A model generated the notes under the pieces. That model was not told where the DNA came from. It saw nothing but the letters and a program-made list of their open reading frames with translations, and made no database searches. Of a DNA stretch of 64,000 nucleotides, positions 53,747-62,912 are shown in pieces (position 1 is the stretch's first letter; each line of letters begins with the position of its first letter). This DNA is from Lederbergia citrisecunda (GTDB taxonomy: Bacteria > Bacillota > Bacilli > Bacillales > Bacillaceae_C): contig NZ_JAGYPJ010000001.1 of NCBI RefSeq assembly GCF_018343695.1, positions 2,529,992-2,593,991 of the forward strand, in the 5' to 3' direction. The translations under genes were made by a program, and so were the position numbers.

Positions 53747-56700
53747 TTAATTTTTATACGCTATAACAATTGAATCGCTACTATATACTTTTTTTCCGTT
53801 TACTGTTCGATAAGCTCTTACTTTATAGTAATAGGCTTTGTTTTTAGATAAGCTCTTGTTTATAAAACTTATTGTCTTCAGAGTACCAAGTTTACTAGCT
53901 TTACCATTTTTGGATGTGGAGCGGTACACCTCGTAACCAGTAGCACCACTTACTTTAGACCAACTTATTTTTACTGATGTGCTGGTCATCTTTTTTGCTG
54001 ATACTTTTAAAGGCTTCGACAACAATGGTTTAGTACTGACAATACTAGAAAATGCTCCATATATTTTTTTATCGTTAACTGTTCGATATGACCTTACTTT
54101 ATAGTAATAAGTTGTACCTGTTTGTAAACTGCCATTTGTATAAGTTATGGAAGATCCATTCGTCAAAGTGGCGACTCGGCCATACGTCCCGTTCTTTGAA
54201 TTAGATCTATACACTTCATAGCCGCTGGCACCCGTTACTTTAGCCCAACTCGTTTTAATTTTATCGTAACCCGCCGATACAGCTTGTACAGATGTGACTT
54301 TCGATAAAATTGGTTTCCCACTGATAATGTCCGAATACGAACTGTAAACCTTTTTCCCATTAACGACCCTATACTCCCTTACTTTATAATAATACGTCGT
54401 CCCTGTTTGCAAACCACCATTTGTATAAGTTAATGAAGATCCGCTCGTTAAAGTGGCGACTAGACTACACGTACCGCTCTTTAAATTAGAACGGTACACT
54501 TCAAACCCACTGGCACCCGCTACTTTAGCCCAACTTGTTTTTATTTTGTCAAAACCAGCAGATACGGCATTTACGGATCCGACTTTTGATAAAATTGGTT
54601 TTCCGCTCGCGATTGCTGAAAAAGGACTGTACACTTTTTTACCGTCAAGAACTTGATAAGCTCTTACTTTATAAAAATAAGTATTACCTGTTGTCAAATT
54701 GCTATTTGTATAGGTTATCGTATTTCCACTCGTTATCGTTCCTATTAGACTATATGTTCCATTTGACGAAGTTGCACGATAGATTTCGTATCCATTAGCT
54801 TCATCTGCTTTGTTCCATTTAATTTTTAATTTATCATATCCCTCAGATACAACTGTAACGTTTTGAGGTGTACCAGTATTTTTCATGAATTTTGCATAAA
54901 CGATTAAATCTTCTGTAATTCCTTGAGTAAATTCATACAGTTTTTCAAATTTAGGATCTAAATACCATCCAATAAAGGTATAATCAGGCTTTACAGGATC
55001 TTCAGGTGCTAGAACTTTACTCTTATGTTTGTAGTTTTGCTCGAATAAAACCTTTGTTCCATCCATAAAAATGACCTTGTATTCATTTTGTTTAAACTGT
55101 GCGGTTACAATCATATCAGACGTAATATGACTAAAATCATTATCCCAACCAGTAAACATATAACCTTCTTTAATAGGAGGTTCGGGTGCTGTGGCTGCTT
55201 CACCTTCATATACATCCTCCAGATTAATAACACTACCACGATCATCAATAAAATAAACTTTATACTGATTCCGTTTATATATTGGTTTAACGGTTAGATC
55301 GCTGTAAATACCAGACAAACTCTGTTCCCAGCCAAAAAACGTATATCCTGGAACAGCTGGTGCGGTCGGTGCATCTACTGTAGACGCGTACTTAACTATT
55401 TTAGTCTCTAACACATTACCGTCATAATCTAAAAATGTAACCACCTGGTCATTCACTTCATACAGGGCTGTAATATATAAATCAGATGTTACTTGATCGA
55501 ATTGTTTATCCCAACCGATAAAAGTCATACCTGGAATTGCAGGCACTTCAGGAGCTGTGGCTGCTTCCCCTTCAGGAACATATTCTGTTTTCAATTCATA
55601 CCCGCCTGTATCTTTAAATACAACTTTAAATTTATCCTTAACGTAAACATCAAATGTAGTAATAAAACCATCATAAGTTACCGTTACTAATTGCTTTCCT
55701 GATTGCTCACGATCATATCCTCTTACCATATCTTCCGTAACAGTAACATCAAGCTCATTCCCAAAACTCGTTCTTACAGAAACAACCATTCCTGTAAGAT
55801 CCAAATCTTCTCCTTTAACATAAGTAGTTTTTACTGGCCCACTTTTAATAAGAGTACCGATGTTTTTTTCTATAGTAGGAGCATTATTATCAATTAATTG
55901 AGGGAATGGGTAATCGGAATTCTTATCCAACTTCCACACAGATTCAAAATCAAACCCTGCATATGTAAGTATATTTTTCATTTCGTTGAACGTTTCTTTA
56001 TTAATTCCTTGCTTTCCTTGATCATTATGATCAAAGTTAACGGCGCTATCTAAATAGTATGAAGCTTTGATTAACCGGTTTTCGGCTGACCATTCATCTG
56101 AACTTCCACCTAGAATAGCACCAGAATATGATGGAGAAAAAGTACCATCAGGAGAAATGCCACCTATATTATAGGTTCTTGTTATGATTGTTTTCCCTTC
56201 GGAAGAACCTACAATTCCTCCTCCCATAAAGGAGGCAACGATATGACCCATATTATAACTATCCGTAATACTAGCATATGATAAATGCCCAACGACACCC
56301 CCAACCTTATTACCCTGGAGATTGCTAGTATTAAAACTTTTAGAAACCGATGCTGGATATTTGACAGTACCATATATGGTACCTACTATTCCCCCTATCC
56401 AATCACCACTAATCGTTCCCTCATTACTAGACTCTGTAACGGTTGATGCATAGGCGTCTCCTGCAAGTCCTCCTGCCATACCGCCACTTATTTCTCCATT
56501 GTTCCGACTTTGTGAAATGGTTGATCCATTAAGAGAAGCTACAATACCTGCAGAAGCATTTTCCCCCATGACCTGACCTTCATTTTGACAATTAAGAAAC
56601 TCCCCACTATTGACGAGACCAGCTATTCCTCCAGTATTTCCCCCATTTATTCCCCCTTTATTTACGCTATTCTCCACATTTCCTTTTTGCAGTTCCCCAA

Positions 56701-57739
56701 TAATTCCACCAGTATTTAAACCGAGGGAGTAACTTGTGTAGTTATATTGAAAATTTTCCTTAGCTTTTATTGTTCCTTCGTTAACGCTGTGGATAATTGT
56801 CATATCAGACCCTCGGCCAATAATACCGCCTATACCCATGCTAATATCCGAACTTGTAGAACTCCCGTTTACTAGTCCGAGATTACGACTGTTAACAATG
56901 GAAGATTGCTGTCCGTTTCCAAGAATTCCTCCTGCTGAGCCTCGATAACGGGTCGCGTCTTTTTCACTAGAAAATGAATCGCCCCCTACAGTAGCTGTAT
57001 TTTCACAATTATTAAAAGTGGTTAAAGTAGCATCGCCAACTATTCCTCCTGCAGCATCTCTAGAGGTAACAGCTTTATTACCACTTCTATTAATAGAATT
57101 TGTTTTTATTTCTCCAGAACTCTTACAATCAGTAAAACTTGTATTAAAACTTTTCCCTACTATGCCACCAACACTAATATTGGAGTTAATCGAATAAAAA
57201 ACAAAATTATTATTCGCAGTGATAGAAATGCTCGCGTTAACGGACGTATTGATGACCGTTGAGTTTTGAATATCTCCCGCTAAACTTCCAGCAAAAACAT
57301 TCGATTCCAAGGTATTATTTTCATCACTGTTATTCACCATTTCTAGCGTGATATGAACCGAAGATAATGATAAATTCCGGATTTCACCATTTTGAATATG
57401 ACTAAATAAACCAACACTTACATTTTTAATGGAAGTGGCTTTTTGTTTAATTGTAAGTCCACTTATCTTTTTACCATTACCATCAAAAACTCCAGTAAAA
57501 GCCGTCTCTTCTGATCCAATCGGCATCCAGCCTGTACTATATTTTTCAATCAAATCGATGTCATTCATTAATATGTATTTCGCCGATAAGTTTTCTCGAA
57601 CTCTATCAAGATCATCGGCAGTATATATTCCTATATAGCCTTCAGGAACCTCAGTCACCGCTTTAGCAACGTGTAAATGAGCTGTTAAAAAAGCACCTAC
57701 TAGTACAAAAATAAACCACAATACTCTAAATCTTTCCAT
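53747..57739 (-). CDS. Large repeat-rich secreted surface protein
   Basis: 1330 residues from the ATG at 57739 (GGGGGAG in front). Signal peptide about 1-27. About 30-620 carry many GLUG-type repeats (pattern GGI-[VIA]-G with SxNxGxI/V), followed by a Big_3 bacterial immunoglobulin-like domain (about 645-700, KTTYVKGEDLDLTGM), four InlB-type B repeats (about 700-970, e.g. PGMTFIGWDKQFD, PGYTFFGWEQSL, EGYMFTGWDNDF, PDYTFIGWYLDP) and four FN3-like modules (about 975-1330, e.g. SWAKVTGASGYEVYRSNSKN). No LPxTG, so anchorage is unknown. Modules of this kind serve adhesion. A terminator-like hairpin sits 28 bp upstream of the start. Confidence 0.85.
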   Translation of the reverse strand: MERFRVLWFIFVLVGAFLTAHLHVAKAVTEVPEGYIGIYTADDLDRVRENLSAKYILMNDIDLIEKYSTGWMPIGSEETAFTGVFDGNGKKISGLTIKQKATSIKNVSVGLFSHIQNGEIRNLSLSSVHITLEMVNNSDENNTLESNVFAGSLAGDIQNSTVINTSVNASISITANNNFVFYSINSNISVGGIVGKSFNTSFTDCKSSGEIKTNSINRSGNKAVTSRDAAGGIVGDATLTTFNNCENTATVGGDSFSSEKDATRYRGSAGGILGNGQQSSIVNSRNLGLVNGSSTSSDISMGIGGIIGRGSDMTIIHSVNEGTIKAKENFQYNYTSYSLGLNTGGIIGELQKGNVENSVNKGGINGGNTGGIAGLVNSGEFLNCQNEGQVMGENASAGIVASLNGSTISQSRNNGEISGGMAGGLAGDAYASTVTESSNEGTISGDWIGGIVGTIYGTVKYPASVSKSFNTSNLQGNKVGGVVGHLSYASITDSYNMGHIVASFMGGGIVGSSEGKTIITRTYNIGGISPDGTFSPSYSGAILGGSSDEWSAENRLIKASYYLDSAVNFDHNDQGKQGINKETFNEMKNILTYAGFDFESVWKLDKNSDYPFPQLIDNNAPTIEKNIGTLIKSGPVKTTYVKGEDLDLTGMVVSVRTSFGNELDVTVTEDMVRGYDREQSGKQLVTVTYDGFITTFDVYVKDKFKVVFKDTGGYELKTEYVPEGEAATAPEVPAIPGMTFIGWDKQFDQVTSDLYITALYEVNDQVVTFLDYDGNVLETKIVKYASTVDAPTAPAVPGYTFFGWEQSLSGIYSDLTVKPIYKRNQYKVYFIDDRGSVINLEDVYEGEAATAPEPPIKEGYMFTGWDNDFSHITSDMIVTAQFKQNEYKVIFMDGTKVLFEQNYKHKSKVLAPEDPVKPDYTFIGWYLDPKFEKLYEFTQGITEDLIVYAKFMKNTGTPQNVTVVSEGYDKLKIKWNKADEANGYEIYRATSSNGTYSLIGTITSGNTITYTNSNLTTGNTYFYKVRAYQVLDGKKVYSPFSAIASGKPILSKVGSVNAVSAGFDKIKTSWAKVAGASGFEVYRSNLKSGTCSLVATLTSGSSLTYTNGGLQTGTTYYYKVREYRVVNGKKVYSSYSDIISGKPILSKVTSVQAVSAGYDKIKTSWAKVTGASGYEVYRSNSKNGTYGRVATLTNGSSITYTNGSLQTGTTYYYKVRSYRTVNDKKIYGAFSSIVSTKPLLSKPLKVSAKKMTSTSVKISWSKVSGATGYEVYRSTSKNGKASKLGTLKTISFINKSLSKNKAYYYKVRAYRTVNGKKVYSSDSIVIAYKN

Positions 57740-57766
57740 CCTTACTCCCCCAATTGGCAAATAAAA

Positions 57767-57790
57767 AGAGTCACTTCTTTAGTGACTTTG
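57767..57790 (-). promoter_or_regulatory. Terminator-like hairpin in the surface-protein leader
   Basis: On the minus strand AAAGTCACT-AAAGA-AGTGACTCT is followed by TTTTT, only about 28 bp before the start codon. No minus-strand gene upstream needs it (the next one has its own terminator at 58860-58896), so it may attenuate the surface protein gene. Confidence 0.5.
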
Positions 57791-57954
57791 ACGATCAACA
57801 ATTATTAAAATTATTCCTAAAACTGGTTAACAAAAATTATTATACAATAATTGTTTTTATTGATGATACATTAACTCCATATCCAATTTATGGTAAATCG
57901 TTGTGAATGTTAACTTCATTATTCACTACTAATTCATCATAGTATAATTACCCA

Positions 57955-58329
57955 ATGTACTTGCTCTATTTTATTGCCGAAGCCGTTATTTATTATTCCT
58001 GGATTCCTATATTAATCATTAATTATCCAAAGTGGCATACAGCTATCATTACTATTATTGGATATACTAGTCTAGAAATCACCACGTTTATGGTAAATGA
58101 TGATTCCAAAATAGTAAGATTACAAGTATTAATGATGAATTCAATTGTGAATGCCATTATTCTTTTCAGCATGCCTAGTACAGAATCAAAGTCAAAGAAG
58201 TTCCCATTACTATTGCTTACGGTTGGCAGAATATTAAGTGGTAAGATATTGAAATTAATAGATAGTGCTGATACAGTTTTATACAAGGCTAAAGCTAATG
58301 GACGGAATCAGCTCGTTGTTTTTCATTAA
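57955..58329 (+). pseudogene. Decayed membrane-bound diguanylate cyclase
   Basis: A 124-residue open frame with two or three hydrophobic stretches ends in IDSADTVLYKAKANGRNQLV, the terminal helix of a GGDEF domain. The GGDEF core itself is absent; no ribosome site precedes the ATG. An internal deletion joined the membrane part to the last GGDEF helix. It is followed directly by a PilZ gene, as at the second locus near 60.65 kb. Confidence 0.65.
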
Positions 58330-58373
58330 TAATGGCTAATTCTAAACAAAAAAATAAAACTTGGAGGAAAATC

Positions 58374-58751
58374 ATGTTAAGCAATCGGCATGAAACATTC
58401 CGCTACGAATTTTCACCACCTCTTCAATGTAATTTTAATATTAAATTAGAAAATGAGCTTGAAAAAGTAAGCCACTACGGAAATGCAGAAATCCGCAATA
58501 TTAGTCCTCATGGATTAATGTTCTCTACTAACCTAAACATTCCGAAGAAATGGGACATGATAAAGGTAAATATTAAATTTACTTTGGAAGAAATGGAATT
58601 TCTAGTATCAGGGCATTTTCGATGGAAAAAAGAGTTTATGGGAATATATTCGTATGGCGTCCTGTTGGACAATGACAACGAAGTTGAGAAAAATATTATT
58701 AATCAACTAAAAAGATATTCAAAGAAAAAGCACAATTTACCTTTGGATTAA
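58374..58751 (+). CDS. PilZ-domain protein, copy 1
   Basis: 125 residues from the ATG at 58374 (TTGGAGGAA in front). N-terminal SNRHETFRYEFSPPLQCNFN supplies the Arg-rich c-di-GMP loop and NAEIRNISPHGLMFST the second PilZ motif (D/N-x-S-x-x-G). The domain fills the chain, so it is a single-domain receptor. Downstream of a decayed diguanylate cyclase; about two thirds identical by eye to copy 2. A hairpin terminator follows at 58776-58815. Confidence 0.85.
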   Translation: MLSNRHETFRYEFSPPLQCNFNIKLENELEKVSHYGNAEIRNISPHGLMFSTNLNIPKKWDMIKVNIKFTLEEMEFLVSGHFRWKKEFMGIYSYGVLLDNDNEVEKNIINQLKRYSKKKHNLPLD

Positions 58752-58775
58752 GTAGATTTTTGACCAATTATTTAT

Positions 58776-58815
58776 AAGGGATGACTTCTTTTTTTAAAAA
58801 GTGGTTATCCCTTTT
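58776..58815 (+). terminator. Terminator after PilZ copy 1
   Basis: AAGGGAT / ATCCCTT stem followed by TTTTAAATT. Confidence 0.7.
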
Positions 58816-58859
58816 AAATTTAGCCGGCTTTTCCATATACCTCCTCCACCAAAAAATCA

Positions 58860-58896
58860 CCACTCACCTTACTTGATAAGCATTTAGGGTGAGTGG
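58860..58896 (-). terminator. Terminator of the nucleoside hydrolase gene
   Basis: CCACTCACC / GGTGAGTGG perfect 9-bp stem; on the minus strand GATTTTTT follows. Confidence 0.8.
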
Positions 58897-59009
58897 CTAC
58901 TTAAAAAATCATCATATTTATTTTACTTTCTTTCTTACATATTATTACGCAATACTTTCTTTATTTTCGGAAATGAAGGTATGGTTTTTGAAAAAATCCG
59001 CGATAAATA

Positions 59010-59951
59010 TCAATTCACTATTTTTTCCGCTCCCCTAGCCAACTTTAGAAACATATCCTTAAAAATAACGTCCCGATGAACATAATGAGCATATCTTATA
59101 AAATGCCTAGAAGAATTAAAACTCCAAGTGACTTGATCCGTTAAAATAGGACTATGTACAAGTTGCGTAGGAATAGACTCGTTGTTAATAAGATAAGCAA
59201 TGGCGGAAATATCCCAAATAACTTTAGAATAAGCGTAATGATCATCATGATATTCTTCAAATCTTTTAGCTAGGAAATCCCCTATTTCTCCTTTACCAGC
59301 AACAAAATTCTTTATTTCTGAAAGGGTTGTATGTAAGTGCGACGTTACCCCCATAACAGGAATCAGCACAAGGGGAACCCCGCAATCAAGAACTAATTGC
59401 GCAGATTTAACATCTTGTTGTAAATTGAATTCCTTAGTATCCTCCCAATTCAAAGCATGACCACCTAGCCATACCACAACAATTCTCTCAATGATTTTGG
59501 GCTCAATTAAAATGGCTGATGCAATGTTTGTGAGAGCTCCTATGGCAATTACATATAATGGATCATCCTCCGAAGATTTCATAGCCCTTTCTACTAAATC
59601 TAAGGCCGCTTCACTATGATACGGATTGCTGTAGTTTTCTAAAAATCCTCTTGAACCCTTATAGACAAAGCTTTCTGAGGAGATATTTAACCTTTTTAGA
59701 ATCCTTAGTATTTCATCATAGCTTTTCTCCATTCCATCTTCCGGACCTTCGGATTTATCATTATAAAATGGCGCTGCATAAATCGCTTCCACATTCAACC
59801 TTTCCGGTGACTGAAGTGCATATACAATGGCAAATTGATCATCAACTTCATTAAACGTATCCGTATCAAGCACCATACGTACTTTTAAAGATGGAGATGG
59901 TGGTGTTAGCTTTCTAATGATCGTTTCTTGATTCATTACTGGAAAATTCAT
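59010..59951 (-). CDS. Inosine-uridine-type nucleoside hydrolase
   Basis: 313 residues. Calcium-binding DxDxxxxxDD motif as MVLDTDTFNEVDDQFAI near residue 23-39, plus PLYVIAIGALTNIASAILIE and WEDTKEFNLQQDVKSAQLVL with the NxxxD-type ligand region. Cleaves the N-glycosidic bond of nucleosides to ribose and base. Cytoplasmic. Near the ribose-class ABC importer at the end of the window, which fits nucleoside or ribose use, though the two are not in one operon. Confidence 0.9.
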   Translation of the reverse strand: MNFPVMNQETIIRKLTPPSPSLKVRMVLDTDTFNEVDDQFAIVYALQSPERLNVEAIYAAPFYNDKSEGPEDGMEKSYDEILRILKRLNISSESFVYKGSRGFLENYSNPYHSEAALDLVERAMKSSEDDPLYVIAIGALTNIASAILIEPKIIERIVVVWLGGHALNWEDTKEFNLQQDVKSAQLVLDCGVPLVLIPVMGVTSHLHTTLSEIKNFVAGKGEIGDFLAKRFEEYHDDHYAYSKVIWDISAIAYLINNESIPTQLVHSPILTDQVTWSFNSSRHFIRYAHYVHRDVIFKDMFLKLARGAEKIVN

Positions 59952-60738
59952 AATCGCACACTCCTAAAATAGTATTTTTATAAAGTCATATATTATTTTT
60001 TATTTGCATATTGATGTTATTTATGGTTTGTATCAGCATCCTATTAGCACAGTCGACAGCTTTTTTATTTAATGAGGTTGGAACTTATAGGATAATAAAT
60101 AATAAAAATAGAATCAGATAAAAAATACTATGTCGTAGAAAAAAGGTGTTTTATTAAGGTAGTTCCTTTATGCTAAACCTTTTTCAACATAACACTCCCC
60201 TTTCTTAATGAATCCGTTTCCAAAACTGTTGTTTCTATTATATCACTATTTAAATGTGACTCTTGCAAAAAATACAAAACCTCCTATCCTCGTAGAAGTG
60301 TACGATTTTCTTACTAATTTTCCACCGTTTACTCTTTTTCTACGCATGATATTTTCGCAAAGTCAAAGAGCCCTTTTAATTTATCCTATTTGAAATCGAT
60401 CATTTAAAAATCATTATGAAAACGATGGACATCTATTTTTGGGACCATACACTAATAGAATTAGAAAAAGAAAGAAATAATAGGGTCGGATTTATTTTTT
60501 ACAATTGACTATGAGTAATTCCCTTTTTTCACCTACGAAACACTTGCTCAAATATTAAGAATATTGATTTAAAAACCCCCCTTAAGTATAATTAAATACC
60601 AATAGATGTAAACATTGGAAAAATATTAATATTGGATAGATACTTCAATTGTTGGACCAGGCTGATTCCGCATTATTTAAAGCCAAAATGAATGGTCGGA
60701 ATCAAGAAGTAGCAGCCCATATTTTGGAGGTAACTTTC
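59952..60738. other. Gene-poor stretch with second GGDEF remnant
   Basis: 787 bp without a complete gene. At 60649-60720 the plus strand reads MLDQADSALFKAKMNGRNQE, the terminal GGDEF helix, directly before PilZ copy 2; upstream only scattered and frame-broken sequence that may be the rest of a diguanylate cyclase. A 61-codon frame at 60208-60393 has no ribosome site and is not called. Confidence 0.6.
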
Positions 60739-61110
60739 ATGCTAAGCAGACGTAATGAAGCATTCCGCTACATTTTTTCCCCACCCCTTCATTGTCATTT
60801 TAATATTGCACTGGAAAATGAGCCTAATAAAGTAACCCACTACGGCAATGCAGAGATTCATAATATTAGTCCTCATGGGCTAATGTTATCGACTAAACTA
60901 AATATTCCTCAGAATCGGGATATGATAAGAGTGAGTATAAAATTCACTTTGGAAGAAATGAACTTTCTAGTGTCTGGTCATTTTCGGTGGAAAAAAACGC
61001 ATACAGGGGAATTTATGTATGGTGTTCTTTTAGATACCGATAAAGAAGTCGAACGAAAAATTATTAATCAACTAAAAATAGTATCGAAGAGAAAGCATAA
61101 TTTACTATAG
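60739..61110 (+). CDS. PilZ-domain protein, copy 2
   Basis: 123 residues from the ATG at 60739 (TTGGAGG upstream). Same plan as copy 1: RRNEAFRYIFSPPLHCHFNI and NAEIHNISPHGLMLST. The longer frame that starts at 60649 only adds the GGDEF-helix remnant and is rejected as the start. Duplication with the sequence at 57955-58751 is clear because both the remnant and the PilZ gene recur in the same order. Confidence 0.85.
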   Translation: MLSRRNEAFRYIFSPPLHCHFNIALENEPNKVTHYGNAEIHNISPHGLMLSTKLNIPQNRDMIRVSIKFTLEEMNFLVSGHFRWKKTHTGEFMYGVLLDTDKEVERKIINQLKIVSKRKHNLL

Positions 61111-61448
61111 AACAGATGGAATATGAGTAAGAGGTCCAGTTATACAAGACATATATATGACATGATATGATTGCTCACTTTTGAGTAATAAATTGCAATC
61201 TTCACACCCACAACCACAATCCTGTCGATATTATGTGACGTATTCTAATAGTAGCCGTAACACCCCAAATGTGTAGGACTAGTTAATCTAGATCTTGAAA
61301 TGGGCTCTCATACAAGACATTCCCTTTATTTTAAATCCGAACATATATATCTTATGACAAAAATAATGTGATTCCTTCTATGATTAAAATGCATAAAAAT
61401 TATAGGTGTACAAAAGCTAAATGAAAATATAATCATGGAGTGAATGAC
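61111..61448. other. Intergenic stretch, nothing recognised
   Basis: 338 bp between PilZ copy 2 and sspH; AT-rich, no frame with ribosome site, no hairpin terminator, no repeat that I recognise. Confidence 0.6.
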
Positions 61449-61634
61449 ATGGACGCAAATAGAGTAAAACAAATTTTATCATCATCTGCAGAAATCGACG
61501 TGAAATATCATGACGTTCCGATATGGATTGATAGTTTGAACAAGGATGAAACAACAGCAATTGTTCAAACATTTGATAATCGGAAATTAGGGGAGAAAAC
61601 GACTGTAGAAATAAGAGAGTTAGAAGAATTTTGA
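61449..61634 (+). CDS. sspH: Small acid-soluble spore protein, H type
   Basis: 61 residues from the ATG at 61449 (GGAGTG seven bases upstream; the frame is open three codons further). MDANRVKQILSSSAEIDVKY, then HDVPIWIDSLN and VEIRELEEF, is the SspH pattern of Bacillus. Made in the forespore and a marker that the host forms endospores. Single gene with its own terminator at 61671-61714. Confidence 0.92.
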   Translation: MDANRVKQILSSSAEIDVKYHDVPIWIDSLNKDETTAIVQTFDNRKLGEKTTVEIRELEEF

Positions 61635-61670
61635 AACCTTAAAAGTATTTAATTATATGATTCAAAACGA

Positions 61671-61714
61671 AAAGAAGGTTGCGATACTTTATTAAGTAGC
61701 AGCCTTCTTTTTTT
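61671..61714 (+). terminator. sspH terminator
   Basis: AAAGAAGG-TGC / GCA-CCTTCTTT stem followed by T residues. Confidence 0.85.
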
Positions 61715-61823
61715 ATGGATTGTGATAATTGTTCGCAACAGCATTAATTAGTATCCTGTTTTTGATTTAACTGAACCGGTTCGCCATAAATTACTGCGGC
61801 AAGCTCATAGTAAAAACTAGTTT

Positions 61824-61847
61824 GAGTGGGTATCTTAGCACCCACTC
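61824..61847 (-). terminator. Terminator of the ribose-class ABC operon
   Basis: GAGTGGGT / ACCCACTC perfect stem just past the permease stop; the minus-strand tail AAACTAGTTTTT has a delayed T tract. Confidence 0.7.
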
Positions 61848-61849
61848 CA

Positions 61850-62899
61850 TCAAGAAGTCTTTTCCTTCCTCTGCAATAGCACCGCTCCAATCACAATCAA
61901 TCCTTTAAACGCCTCCCGCAAAAATGGCGGGACTCCAAATAGATTTAATAGATTGTTCATAACAGCGATGATCAGCATTCCGTAAACCGTTCCGAGGATA
62001 AATCCTCTTCCCCCCATCATACTAGTTCCTCCGACAACAGCTGCGGCGATAGCATCCATTTCCATTCCTCTTCCGGCGTTGGAAAAGTCCATGGAACCGA
62101 TTCGGGAAACTTGAATGATAGCCGCTATCGAAACGAGGACTCCCATTAAGGCGTAGACGCGCAACTTAACTTTATTTACGTTCACACCGGAAAGTTTTGC
62201 GGCTCTCTCGTTTGATCCTACCGCAATAATGTGCCGTCCAAAGGTGGTTCGCTTGGATACATAGTAAAGAATATACGCAATGATTGCCCAATAAATAATC
62301 GGCATAATCATATAGTTTCCGATTTTAAAACTAGCAAGCTGTAAAAATTCCATCGGTACCTTCGGATTATATCCTTGCATGAAGTGCTGCGTCACACTTC
62401 TAAAAATCATCATCGCACCTAATGTCGCAATAAATGGAGGCACATTTCCCTTTGTAATTGTAATTCCGATTAACGAACCTAACAAATATCCAAAAAGAAC
62501 GACCAACACAATCGTCACAACAAATGCTGGAAATCCTGTCATTCCCAACATTCCTAAAATCCCTTTTGTCCCCGTGTCGAGAAGGATCATGGCAAAAGCC
62601 CCTGTCGCAACCAACGTAGAACCCACTGCTAAATCAATGCCTCCAGTCATAATGACTAAGGTCATCCCTAAAGCAATGATTCCGACTCCCGCATTATTTC
62701 TTAAAATATTGATCCAGTTATTGATCCAGGACTGAAACCATTCACCGAATGAATTATAATCAAATCCTAAAACCAATGTCTGCAAAATAATCATGATAAT
62801 AAGTGCAATGGCTGTGCTAAATAGTGGTTCGCTCGTCCATTTATGTTTAAACCATATAAAAAAATTTCTATTATTAATCACATTGGCATTTTCCATCAT
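61850..62899 (-). CDS. Ribose/galactose-class ABC permease (RbsC type)
   Basis: 349 residues from the ATG at 62899 (AGAGGAAAGCC in front; the frame runs seven codons further). About eight to ten membrane segments; NAGVGIIALGMTLVIMTGGI and AIAAAVVGGTSMMGGRG are hallmarks of the BPD_transp_2 sugar permeases (RbsC, MglC, XylH). It differs in class from the four MalFG-type pairs of this window. Overlaps the frame of the ATPase gene only if the longer start is used; the two form one operon. Confidence 0.92.
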   Translation of the reverse strand: MMENANVINNRNFFIWFKHKWTSEPLFSTAIALIIMIILQTLVLGFDYNSFGEWFQSWINNWINILRNNAGVGIIALGMTLVIMTGGIDLAVGSTLVATGAFAMILLDTGTKGILGMLGMTGFPAFVVTIVLVVLFGYLLGSLIGITITKGNVPPFIATLGAMMIFRSVTQHFMQGYNPKVPMEFLQLASFKIGNYMIMPIIYWAIIAYILYYVSKRTTFGRHIIAVGSNERAAKLSGVNVNKVKLRVYALMGVLVSIAAIIQVSRIGSMDFSNAGRGMEMDAIAAAVVGGTSMMGGRGFILGTVYGMLIIAVMNNLLNLFGVPPFLREAFKGLIVIGAVLLQRKEKTS

Positions 62900-62912
62900 T
62901 GGCTTTCCTCTC

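Noticed and set aside
57955-58329. Functional diguanylate cyclase
   Set aside because: The GGDEF core and most of the domain are missing; only the last helix is recognisable.
60208-60393. 61-codon frame in the gap before PilZ copy 2
   Set aside because: No ribosome site, no recognisable features, lies in decayed sequence.
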